Shown here piece by piece: positions 1 through 5,615 of a stretch of DNA of 11,812 nt. A model generated the notes under the pieces. That model did no database searches and was not told where the DNA came from. It worked only from the letters and a program-made list of their open reading frames with translations. The stretch spans positions 1-11,812 of the forward strand of contig JAABRW010000248.1 of NCBI GenBank assembly GCA_011390695.1. Reading direction: 5' to 3'. This DNA is from Desulfotignum sp. GTDB taxonomy: Bacteria; Desulfobacterota; Desulfobacteria; Desulfobacterales; Desulfobacteraceae. Each line of letters starts with the position of its first letter. The first letter of the stretch is position 1. A program made the translations under genes and the position numbers.

Positions 1-16
1 GATAACACCCCACCGG

Positions 17-451
17 TTACCGCATGGTCAGCCAGATGCCCAAAAGCATGACAAGCATGCCGGATATCCGGGACAGGCTGATCTGCCTGATCTCCGCCCC
101 GAACAGACCGAACTGGTCAATCACAGCAGCTGTCATGAACTGGGCAGCCACCATAATGGTGAATGCCGGTACCAGGCCCAGGCGGGGAACACTGTAGCCG
201 ATGGCAGCAATGAGCACCAGGCCTATGGGGCCTGCAAGAAGGGTGTACCAGGGAACCAGGGGTAAGCCTGATAAATTTCCCCCCCGTAAAAGGATCATGA
301 TAATGCCGATCATAAATCCGCCGCCGCCATAGGTGACAAAGACGCTTTCAAGGGTTCCCACATTTTTGTCAATACTTCCCATCAGCTGTCCCTGGAGGGC
401 CACGGCAACGCCGCCGATGGCTGCTATAATTACCAGATATATGAAATTCAC
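17..451 (-). CDS. YdcZ/DUF606-family small membrane transporter (DMT superfamily)
   Basis: A 144-residue, very hydrophobic protein with about five membrane segments (roughly residues 3-20, 41-55, 70-88, 92-110 and 128-143). Its length and glycine-rich helices fit the DUF606/YdcZ branch of the drug/metabolite transporter superfamily. Two similar stretches suggest an internal duplication: ALQGQLMG near residue 18 and AAQFMTAAV near residue 102. The substrate is unknown for this family. Such half-size proteins are thought to work as dimers in the inner membrane. Translation starts at a GTG (449-451) preceded by AAGGAG seven bases upstream, so the start is well supported. The stop is TAA at 17-19. 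The gene points away from the rest of the left block, and a heptamer-repeat element sits only 16 bases upstream of the start. Family confident; function not known. Confidence 0.85.
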   Translation of the reverse strand: MNFIYLVIIAAIGGVAVALQGQLMGSIDKNVGTLESVFVTYGGGGFMIGIIMILLRGGNLSGLPLVPWYTLLAGPIGLVLIAAIGYSVPRLGLVPAFTIMVAAQFMTAAVIDQFGLFGAEIRQISLSRISGMLVMLLGIWLTMR

Positions 452-466
452 CTTCCTTCTCCTTTT

Positions 467-531
467 TATGAAAGCCGTCAGCCGTCAGTACTCAGCTAAC
501 AGCTAACAGCTAAAAGCTAAAAGCTTTCATA
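467..531. repeat. Heptamer tandem repeat bounded by 9-bp inverted repeats
   Basis: The element is bounded by perfect inverted repeats TATGAAAGC (467-475) and GCTTTCATA (523-531). Inside are two copies of GCCGTCA (474-487), a five-base joint GTACT, then five 7-base units: CAGCTAA three times (493-513), AAGCTAA (514-520) and AAGCTTT (521-527). The array lies directly upstream of the ydcZ-like ribosome binding site, so it is probably in that gene's leader or promoter. Degenerate heptamer arrays of this general sort occur between genes in deltaproteobacteria and cyanobacteria (recalled, not checked). The rest of the gap from 532 to 742 shows no convincing promoter, terminator or gene. Confidence 0.85.
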
Positions 532-742
532 TTTCTTGCGCCCGCCAAGGCATGGTTGTTATTGAAAAAATCGGCCTGTTTTCTGTCATTGTAGCGCCCG
601 TGCCTGATTTTATGGATTTTTGATTCCCCAGTTATTACTAAAAAAGATGCCCAAAATCAAGCGGTTCAGGTTTCTCTTTTAATCCGGGTTGTCTTAGGCT
701 ATTTTACATCCCATCATATTCAGCCAATACAAGGAGACGACA

Positions 743-1591
743 ATGAGAGTGTTATTCATTCTGGTGGCGGCAGCCCTGATTTTTCTGGTGGGATTGTATT
801 TTTTTTCCCGTAGATTGTTGTATTTTCCTGTGCCTGTTACACCGGAAAGGCTGGCATATATCAAAACCAGGATGCCGGGGGTGGAAGAACTCCGGATCCC
901 GGCAGAAAATAAAGTGGTGCTCCATGGCTGGTTTTTAAAAAAAGACCTGACCGGTCTGCCCACCATATTTTATTTCGGGGGCAATGCAGAAGAGGTGTCG
1001 TTGAATCTCGAGGAGTATGCTGCGAAATTGTCTGCCAATGTGGTTTTGATGAATTACAGGGGATACGGATTGAGCACGGGATCACCAGCTGAAAACCATC
1101 TCAAATCAGATGCCCTGGCCATCTATGACCATATGGTTGAAAAACTCGGACTTGATCCGGCAAAATGCGTGGCCTGGGGCCGGAGCATAGGCTCTTCCAT
1201 GGCCGCCTCCCTGGCCCTGGAACGGGACCTGGGCAGGCTGATTCTCACCTGTCCCTTTGACAGCATACAGAATGTGGCTGCTGCCTATTACCCTGCCTGG
1301 CTGGTGAATTTGGTATTGCAGGACCGGCACCGCACCATTGATTTTTCCGCTGATATCCGGTCGTCTACTCTGGTGCTGGCATCCAGGGAAGACGGGGTCA
1401 TTCCCATCCACAATACCCAAAACCTGTTTGACAGCCTGACCTGTCCTAAAAAAATGGTCCATATCCCCGGGGCAGGCCACAATACCATATCCCTGTTTGA
1501 TGCCTATTATGAGACTATAAACCGGTTTTTAAACAAAGATCCCGGGCCTGTAAAGTTATTGGAACAGCCCGCATCCGGAAAAAGTTTTTGA
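743..1591 (+). CDS. Membrane-anchored alpha/beta hydrolase (BEM46/ABHD13-like)
   Basis: A 282-residue serine hydrolase. Residues 3-20 form one N-terminal membrane anchor, followed by RRLLYFP, typical of this branch. The fold is marked by HGWF (61-64), GGNAEE (79-84) and NYRGYGLSTGSP (104-115). The catalytic triad is visible as Ser148 in GRSIGS, Asp217 in REDGVI and His246 in GAGHNT. Such proteins act on ester or thioester bonds at the membrane, but the natural substrate cannot be read from the sequence. AAGGAG at 731-736, six bases before the ATG, supports the start. The gene stands alone: the ydcZ-like gene is divergent, and the dodecin downstream has its own promoter starting on this gene's stop codon. 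Annotation as a generic hydrolase is firm; anything narrower would be a guess. Confidence 0.92.
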   Translation: MRVLFILVAAALIFLVGLYFFSRRLLYFPVPVTPERLAYIKTRMPGVEELRIPAENKVVLHGWFLKKDLTGLPTIFYFGGNAEEVSLNLEEYAAKLSANVVLMNYRGYGLSTGSPAENHLKSDALAIYDHMVEKLGLDPAKCVAWGRSIGSSMAASLALERDLGRLILTCPFDSIQNVAAAYYPAWLVNLVLQDRHRTIDFSADIRSSTLVLASREDGVIPIHNTQNLFDSLTCPKKMVHIPGAGHNTISLFDAYYETINRFLNKDPGPVKLLEQPASGKSF

Positions 1592-1615
1592 CATCCGGGC
1601 GGATTATTATATAAT
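1588..1615 (+). promoter_or_regulatory. Consensus sigma70-type promoter for dodecin
   Basis: TTGACA (1588-1593) and TATAAT (1610-1615) both match the housekeeping consensus exactly, with a 16-base spacer. The -35 box contains the TGA stop codon of the upstream hydrolase (1589-1591). Transcription would begin near 1622, giving a leader of about 100 bases. A second, weaker candidate, TTGAAT (1629-1634) with TATTGT (1652-1657) and a 17-base spacer, lies just downstream. Activity is inferred from the match alone. Confidence 0.75.
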
Positions 1616-1720
1616 TCAGATATCAGTGTTGAATCTCATTCTGGTCTGTTTTATTGTCTGCCATTCATCTTGTGCTCCCACGGCCTGCTTTTTTTTTAAT
1701 TCTTTTTCAAGGAGGGTATC

Positions 1721-1930
1721 ATGAGTGAAAGTGTCTACAAAATTATCGATCTTGTTGGGTCCAGCACCACATCCTGGGAAGATGCAGCCAACCAAGCCAT
1801 TGCCAAAGCGTCCGGTTCCCTGCGCGATCTGAGAATCGCAGAGGTCCAGAAGCTGGATGTGAAAATTGAAGAGGGCAAGCCCGCCCGGTTTCGCACCAAT
1901 CTCAGGTTGTCCTTTAAATACCAGGATTAA
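1721..1930 (+). CDS. Dodecin family protein
   Basis: At 69 residues the protein has the usual dodecin length and pattern: YKIIDLVGSS at the start, SWEDAANQAI in the helix, LRDLRIAEVQ, then IEEGKPARFR and the C-terminal LSFKYQD. Dodecins assemble into hollow dodecamers in the cytoplasm that bind and buffer flavins such as riboflavin and FMN. In well-studied members a tryptophan in an LDWFEV-like motif stacks on the flavin. Here the aligned position appears to be Ile39 (LRIAEV), and the only tryptophan is Trp19 in the helix, so ligand binding may differ. AAGGAGG (1709-1715), five bases before the ATG, is a very strong ribosome binding site. Together with the consensus promoter it suggests high expression. 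It is monocistronic as far as can be seen. Confidence 0.94.
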   Translation: MSESVYKIIDLVGSSTTSWEDAANQAIAKASGSLRDLRIAEVQKLDVKIEEGKPARFRTNLRLSFKYQD

Positions 1931-2202
1931 CCAGGCCTAAAAATCAAAAGCCAGATCCGGAGCCGGCCCCTTCCCCTAAAAGCTGGTTGGGGTTGGTTTC
2001 CAGATCTCCCGATGATACCTAATCCTTCTGGTTTTGATCAGGGGTGTGGGCAGAACCTCCACAGGCAGTCACAATAACCCCCGCCCCCTCTTTGTTCATT
2101 ATCATAACCCATTGGGATAACCAGCCGGCATGCAGGGAGTGTCTGTAAAATGCAGCGAAAAAAAGATTGCAAGTCTCTTTAAAGAAGCGCTATACAATCT
2201 TG
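1931..2202. other. Gene-poor structured intergenic region
   Basis: No convincing gene or promoter was found in these 272 bases. A long-range inverted repeat can be seen: ATCAAAA-G-CCAG (1943-1954) pairs with CTGGTTTTGAT (2028-2038) with a one-base bulge. C-rich tracts near 1968-1978 can face G-rich tracts near 1984-1996 inside it. A smaller pair, TGTGG with CCACA, lies near 2045-2063. On the minus strand there is a small open frame interrupted by one TAG (see findings). No T-run follows a stem in the way a rho-independent terminator would require. Confidence 0.5.
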
Positions 2203-2820
2203 ATGATACATTTTTTAACCATGGGCCTGGTGCTGGGGCTGTCAGCCGGGCTTGCGCCGGGGCCGCTGCTGACCCTGGTGGTGTCTGAGACCTTAAGGCA
2301 GAATGTGGGGGCCGGCATCCGGGTGGCCCTGGCGCCTTTGATCAGTGACCTGCCCATTATCCTGGTGTCGGTGGGTATTTTGTCCACCATGTCGGATTTT
2401 AAGGCGGTGCTGGGCGCAATTTCCCTTGTGGGGGGTGGTGTGGTGTTCCGCATGGGGTACAAGGGCCTGCAGACCAGGGCACTGGTTGTCAATGCGGATG
2501 TTTCAACAAACAACGCCCTGGCAAAGGGCGTTCTGGTGAATGTATTGAGCCCCCACCCGTATCTGTTCTGGATATCGGTGGGGGCCCCGGTGGTTCATCG
2601 GGCCATGGCTGTGAATGCGGCCACAGCTGCGGGATTTGTTGCCGGTTTTTACCTGCTGCTGGTAGGATCCAAAGTGGGTCTGGCCCTTTTGGTGGGCCGG
2701 TCCAGGGCAGTTATCAAAGGCCGGGCCTATGTGTATACCATGCGCGGTCTGGGTTTGGCCCTGTGCATTCTGGCCCTGATCCTGGTAAAAGACGGACTGA
2801 CACTTTTACATATCTTATAA
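2203..2820 (+). CDS. LysE-family translocator
   Basis: An integral membrane protein of 205 residues with about six membrane segments. It carries the LysE/RhtB signature near the N-terminus (LSAGLAPGPLLTLVVSETL), a polar stretch after the first helices, and NVLSPHPYLFWISVGAP in the middle. Family members export amino acids or related small molecules, driven by the proton gradient. The substrate cannot be told here. The start is uncertain because neither choice has a good ribosome binding site. ATG at 2203 gives the classic MIHFLTMGLVLGL beginning, while an in-frame TTG at 2167 would add 12 polar residues. The gene converges on pspC with only 27 bases between the stop codons and no visible terminator there. 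Confidence 0.87.
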   Translation: MIHFLTMGLVLGLSAGLAPGPLLTLVVSETLRQNVGAGIRVALAPLISDLPIILVSVGILSTMSDFKAVLGAISLVGGGVVFRMGYKGLQTRALVVNADVSTNNALAKGVLVNVLSPHPYLFWISVGAPVVHRAMAVNAATAAGFVAGFYLLLVGSKVGLALLVGRSRAVIKGRAYVYTMRGLGLALCILALILVKDGLTLLHIL

Positions 2821-2847
2821 AAACAGCATTTGTGAAAACCTTGTGCC

Positions 2848-3285
2848 TTACAGGTCAAAATCCCGGGAAGTGACCGTATGCTCCATGCGCTGGATCCGCT
2901 GGTCAATATTTTCAAATTTGCGTTTGATGCGCTGAAGAGCGGATTCTCTGGAGGTGGTATAAGACTGATAAAACTCCTGGTCTTTTTCGTTTTGGAACGG
3001 GACCACAGGTTCGGGTTTTAAAATAAGTCCGGCTGCAATATACAGCACCCCCACCGGCCAGAAACCGGTGAACAAAAAAATCAGAAAGGTAATCATCCGC
3101 ACCCAGAAAACGCTCAAATTAAAATGTTCAGCCACCCCCCGGCACACGCCCATGAGTATGCCCCTTCTGGACCGGTATATGCGGTGGTCCCCGGCAATAT
3201 CATTGAGCTGGTCTTTGAATCTGGTATAATGGTTTCTGCACCGGGCATACCCGGATTTTTGTCTGCGCTTGTAATGGTATCTCAT
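2848..3285 (-). CDS. pspC: Phage shock protein C (PspC), with basic N-terminal extension
   Basis: A 145-residue inner-membrane protein. The PspC domain spans about residues 35-93: RIYRSRRGILMGVCRGVAEH, then VFWVRMITFLIFLFTG and a second hydrophobic stretch ending in GLILKPEP. The C-terminal 45 residues are charged and probably coiled-coil. In the known system PspC, with PspB, senses membrane damage and draws PspA away from PspF. Unusually, about 33 mostly basic residues (many Arg, Lys, His and Tyr) precede the domain; E. coli PspC has no such tail. The start looks real: AAGGA at 3296-3300 sits ten bases before the ATG, inside the end of pspB, and no later in-frame ATG, GTG or TTG occurs before Met45, inside the domain. 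It is the last gene of pspABC, three bases after the pspB stop. Confidence 0.94.
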   Translation of the reverse strand: MRYHYKRRQKSGYARCRNHYTRFKDQLNDIAGDHRIYRSRRGILMGVCRGVAEHFNLSVFWVRMITFLIFLFTGFWPVGVLYIAAGLILKPEPVVPFQNEKDQEFYQSYTTSRESALQRIKRKFENIDQRIQRMEHTVTSRDFDL

Positions 3286-3288
3286 GTT

Positions 3289-3534
3289 TTACCGGTCCTT
3301 TTTTCTACGTTCTATCAAGATGGTTTCCAAAGCTTCCACCCGCTCTTCCATTTTTGACAAGCCATGGTAAATTTCCTGGATCATCCGGGTTTCTTCGTCC
3401 TGGGTCTTGCGGTCCTTTTTGCTGATGCCGCCGGTTTTGGCGGCCCGGATGATACCGATGACAATGAGTCCGACAGTAGCCAGAAACAAAATAAATCCGC
3501 CCATGGCGATTCCGATGATTGTCGCACCATGCAT
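3289..3534 (-). CDS. pspB: Phage shock protein B (PspB)
   Basis: A short protein of 81 residues with one membrane helix (about residues 5-29) followed by a basic, then heptad-rich, cytoplasmic tail (about 48-78, MEERVEALETILIERR). This is the PspB plan: an inner-membrane anchor with a coiled coil that pairs with PspC to relay envelope stress to PspA. Sequence similarity to the enterobacterial protein is modest, so the call rests on architecture, length and position between pspA and pspC. AAGGA eight bases before the ATG supports the start. It lies 30 bases after pspA and three bases before pspC in the same orientation, so the three are co-transcribed from the sigma54 promoter upstream of pspA. 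Confidence 0.87.
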   Translation of the reverse strand: MHGATIIGIAMGGFILFLATVGLIVIGIIRAAKTGGISKKDRKTQDEETRMIQEIYHGLSKMEERVEALETILIERRKKDR

Positions 3535-3564
3535 TATAAACGTCCTTCCCCTGATGTAATTAAT

Positions 3565-4248
3565 CTACAGTGTATTAGTATCATTTTTCTGCGCTGTTTG
3601 GGAGGATTTTAAATCATGCAGCTGGCGTTCAATATCATCATCTGCACTGAGTGCTTCAAATGCTTCTTCCAGACTGGTTTTTTTGCCGTAATTTACAAGA
3701 TCTGCTTCCGCTTCCATCCGTTCGATGTGGGATTCCATTTCCTCGAATTTCTGCATGACTTCAGCGGAATCCACCCGCCGGATTTCCTGGTGGGCCTTTT
3801 TTTTGCGCTGGGCCCGGATGTGCCGTTGGACCAGCATGCGCTGTTTTTCCCTGGCGGATTTGAGCTTGTTTTCCAGTTCCTGGATATCATCTTTGTATTG
3901 TTCCACAATGGCGCCCAGCTCATCCAGCTCCTGTTCCACGGCCTCGCACCTTTGGGCAAACCGTCTTTTTTCCAGCAAAGCCTGGCGGGCCAGATCATCT
4001 CTGCCCCTGGACACAGCCAGGCCGGCTTTGTGATCCCAGAAGGCTTCTTTTTCCCGGGTGTCCTCCAGGAGGCGGGCCACTTTTTTCCGGCTGGCAATGG
4101 TGCCGGCGCAGGAAGATTTAAGCTCAACCAGGGTATCTTCCATCTCCCGGATCATCAGTTTGATAAGTTTTTCCGGGTCTTCAGCCCGGTCCAGCATAGC
4201 GTTCATATTGGCAGATACAATGTCTCTGAATCTTGTAAAAATGCCCAT
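3565..4248 (-). CDS. pspA: Phage shock protein A (PspA/IM30 family)
   Basis: At 227 residues it is close to E. coli PspA (222). It opens with the amphipathic helix and signature MGIFTRFRDIVSANMNAMLD followed by RAEDPEKLI (21-29), and continues as an almost unbroken charged coiled coil to about residue 190. PspA has two jobs. In resting cells it binds the AAA+ domain of PspF and blocks sigma54-dependent transcription. Under membrane stress it forms large oligomers on the inner membrane and limits proton leakage. AGGAG at 4256-4260, seven bases before the ATG, is a strong ribosome binding site. It is the first gene of pspABC. The promoter at 4314-4329 and the divergent pspF complete the regulatory circuit. 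Confidence 0.97.
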   Translation of the reverse strand: MGIFTRFRDIVSANMNAMLDRAEDPEKLIKLMIREMEDTLVELKSSCAGTIASRKKVARLLEDTREKEAFWDHKAGLAVSRGRDDLARQALLEKRRFAQRCEAVEQELDELGAIVEQYKDDIQELENKLKSAREKQRMLVQRHIRAQRKKKAHQEIRRVDSAEVMQKFEEMESHIERMEAEADLVNYGKKTSLEEAFEALSADDDIERQLHDLKSSQTAQKNDTNTL

Positions 4249-4268
4249 GGTTCTTCTCCTTGTTGGTG

Positions 4269-4281
4269 GGGACCAGGTCCC
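4269..4281. repeat. 13-bp palindrome in the pspA leader
   Basis: GGGACC-A-GGTCCC is a perfect inverted repeat with six-base arms and a one-base centre. It lies between the expected sigma54 transcription start (near 4303) and the pspA ribosome binding site, so it would be in the 5' untranslated RNA. The spacing is too tight for a full hairpin loop, but a shorter stem or a protein site on DNA is possible. Function unknown. Confidence 0.5.
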
Positions 4282-4313
4282 TGTATTTTCAAATGTCAGA
4301 CGGCATAATAAAC

Positions 4314-4329
4314 AGCAGGAAGCGTGCCA
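4314..4329 (-). promoter_or_regulatory. Sigma54 (-24/-12) promoter of pspABC
   Basis: Read on the minus strand the site is TGGCACGCTTCCTGCT. The -24 GG (4327-4328) and -12 GC (4315-4316) are separated by exactly ten bases, and TGGCACG matches the consensus fully. Transcription would start near 4303, about 55 bases before pspA. Such promoters are silent without an AAA+ activator, and the divergent neighbour pspF encodes one. Confidence 0.92.
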
Positions 4330-4373
4330 TTGTTGGGAGAAAATAAGATCATGAATGGTTTTGGCAGGTTACA

Positions 4374-4394
4374 CCGGTTGCCGATACCAACCGG
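4374..4394. promoter_or_regulatory. Candidate PspF upstream activating site I
   Basis: CCGGTTG (4374-4380) and CAACCGG (4388-4394) form a perfect 7-bp inverted repeat around a 7-base spacer. The centre lies about 80 bases upstream of the predicted pspA transcription start, a usual distance for an enhancer bound by a dimeric Fis-type activator that contacts sigma54 polymerase by DNA looping. Assignment to PspF is inferred from position and symmetry, not from a recalled consensus. Confidence 0.5.
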
Positions 4395-4423
4395 GATTGA
4401 CACAAAAACAATCTCATGGCAAA

Positions 4424-4444
4424 TTATACCATTAAGTGGTAAAA
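4424..4444. promoter_or_regulatory. Candidate PspF upstream activating site II / pspF autoregulatory site
   Basis: TTATACCA (4424-4431) and TGGTAAAA (4437-4444) form an inverted repeat with seven of eight positions paired around TTAAG. The centre is 50 bases from the first palindrome and about 130 bases upstream of the pspA start. It directly abuts a possible pspF -35 box (TTGACT, 4445-4450), so bound PspF could both activate pspA and repress itself, as described for E. coli. This is inference. Confidence 0.42.
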
Positions 4445-4475
4445 TTGACTTTTTTTATGTATTATCAACCTTATT
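4445..4475 (+). promoter_or_regulatory. Possible pspF promoter region
   Basis: The AT-rich stretch before pspF holds a good -35 box, TTGACT (4445-4450), but no well-spaced -10. TTATTT (4471-4476) is 20 bases away. Alternatively TATTAT (4460-4465) could serve as a -10 with a weak TGGTAA 17 bases upstream. One of these probably gives low constitutive transcription, as expected for an activator gene. Confidence 0.3.
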
Positions 4476-4496
4476 TTTAAGAGGTGCGCAAAAAAC

Positions 4497-5615
4497 ATGG
4501 TTTATTCAGATGCTGATACATCCATGGACCACCATGTATCCATGGATGGGGCGGTAGGCCAGTCCGAGGCATTTATTACCTTTCAGGAGCAGATTTCCCG
4601 GGTGGCTCCCATTGACCGTCCCGTGATGATTTTGGGGGAGCGGGGAACCGGCAAAGAGCTGGCAGCCACCCGGATCCATTTTTTATCCAGGCGATGGCAA
4701 AAACCGCTGGTTACCCTTAATTGTTCCGCCTTAACCCCCACCCTTATCGGATCTGAACTGTTCGGGTATGAAAAAGGGGCTTTTACCGGGGCCGGCACCC
4801 GCCACACCGGCCGGTTTGAACAGGCGTCGGACGGCACCTTGTTTCTGGATGAAATCGGTACCATTCCCATGGAGGTCCAGGAAAAAATTTTACGGGTAGT
4901 GGAGTACGGTGTGTTTGAAAGGGTGGGATCTTCCCGGCCGATCCGGGTGGATGTGCGCATTGTTGCAGCCACCAACGTAGACCTGGCAGCCATGGTTAAG
5001 GCAGGAACCTTTAAGCGCGATCTTCTGGACCGCCTCTCATTTGAGGTAATTTATGTGCCGCCTTTGCGGTATCGAAAAGAAGATATCCTGCTGCTGGCCA
5101 ACCACTTTGCCTCCCGCATGGCCTTTGAACTGGGGTGGGAAAAAATGCCGGAACTGACCCACCGTGCCCGGGAAAAACTGTCAGCCTATCCCTGGCCCGG
5201 CAATATCCGGGAGTTGAAAAACGTCATTGAACGGGCCGTATACAAAAGCAGTACCTTCCATATAAAGGATATCGTCTTTGATCCGTTTGAAAATCCATAT
5301 GCTGGTAAACCCCAAACCCTGGAGGAACGGCATCCCCCACGGCCAGTGCCCCGGGATCCGGCATCTTCAGGGCCTGTATCAGACCGGGTGGCATCTGCGA
5401 TAACAGTGGAAAATATATCATCAGAAAAGACCGGTCAGAAACCATGGACACAGGATCTGCTGACAATGCCCTTAAAAGAGGCGGTCCAGGCCCTGGAAAG
5501 ACATCGGGTAAAACAGGCCCTGGTACAAAAAAGGTTTCATCACAAAAAAGCGGCAGCCCTGCTGGGGCTGTCCTATGACCAGTTCCGGGGAATCAAAAAA
5601 CGCCTGGGAATCTGA
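4497..5615 (+). CDS. pspF: PspF, sigma54-dependent activator of the psp operon
   Basis: A 372-residue bacterial enhancer-binding protein with no N-terminal receiver domain, exactly as in PspF. The AAA+ domain has Walker A GERGTGKE (47-54), the sigma54-contacting GAFTGA loop (94-99), Walker B TLFLDE (114-119), sensor AATN (157-160) and WPGNIREL (233-240). LSRRWQ with Trp67 matches the E. coli loop around Trp56 that PspA binds, so negative control by PspA is probably kept. In FKRDLLDRL the second arginine (Arg179) of the finger region is present, but Lys173 replaces the first. A proline- and serine-rich linker of about 65 residues leads to a Fis-type helix-turn-helix (about 343-372, KKAAALLGLSYDQFRGIKKR). 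The protein is longer than the E. coli one (325), mainly through this linker. AAGAGG ten bases before the ATG fits the start. It is divergent from pspA. Confidence 0.97.
   Translation: MVYSDADTSMDHHVSMDGAVGQSEAFITFQEQISRVAPIDRPVMILGERGTGKELAATRIHFLSRRWQKPLVTLNCSALTPTLIGSELFGYEKGAFTGAGTRHTGRFEQASDGTLFLDEIGTIPMEVQEKILRVVEYGVFERVGSSRPIRVDVRIVAATNVDLAAMVKAGTFKRDLLDRLSFEVIYVPPLRYRKEDILLLANHFASRMAFELGWEKMPELTHRAREKLSAYPWPGNIRELKNVIERAVYKSSTFHIKDIVFDPFENPYAGKPQTLEERHPPRPVPRDPASSGPVSDRVASAITVENISSEKTGQKPWTQDLLTMPLKEAVQALERHRVKQALVQKRFHHKKAAALLGLSYDQFRGIKKRLGI

Noticed and set aside
467..531. CRISPR-like array
   Set aside because: The repeats are only 7 bases long with no unique spacers and no cas genes nearby.
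1588..1700. Rho-independent terminator or riboswitch in the dodecin leader, suggested by the T-run at 1690-1698
   Set aside because: No stable stem precedes the T-run, and no known riboswitch core was recognised.
2130..2288. 52-codon plus-strand frame (beginning MQGVSVKCSEKK) overlapping the start of lysE
   Set aside because: No ribosome binding site, and the second half is only the lysE DNA read in another frame. It is a possible leader peptide but not supported.
3616..4308. Plus-strand open frame of 230 codons opposite pspA
   Set aside because: It is an antisense shadow of pspA, very rich in Phe and without a family motif, and it crosses the pspA leader.
4330..4373. IHF site between the enhancer and the pspA promoter
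   Set aside because: E. coli psp uses IHF, and this stretch is AT-rich, but nothing matches the IHF consensus well enough to call.
4363..4381. Second sigma54-like promoter facing pspF (GG...GC in AGGTTACACCGGTTGC)
   Set aside because: The GG-GC spacing is 11 bases rather than 10, and the sequence overlaps the candidate activator palindrome.
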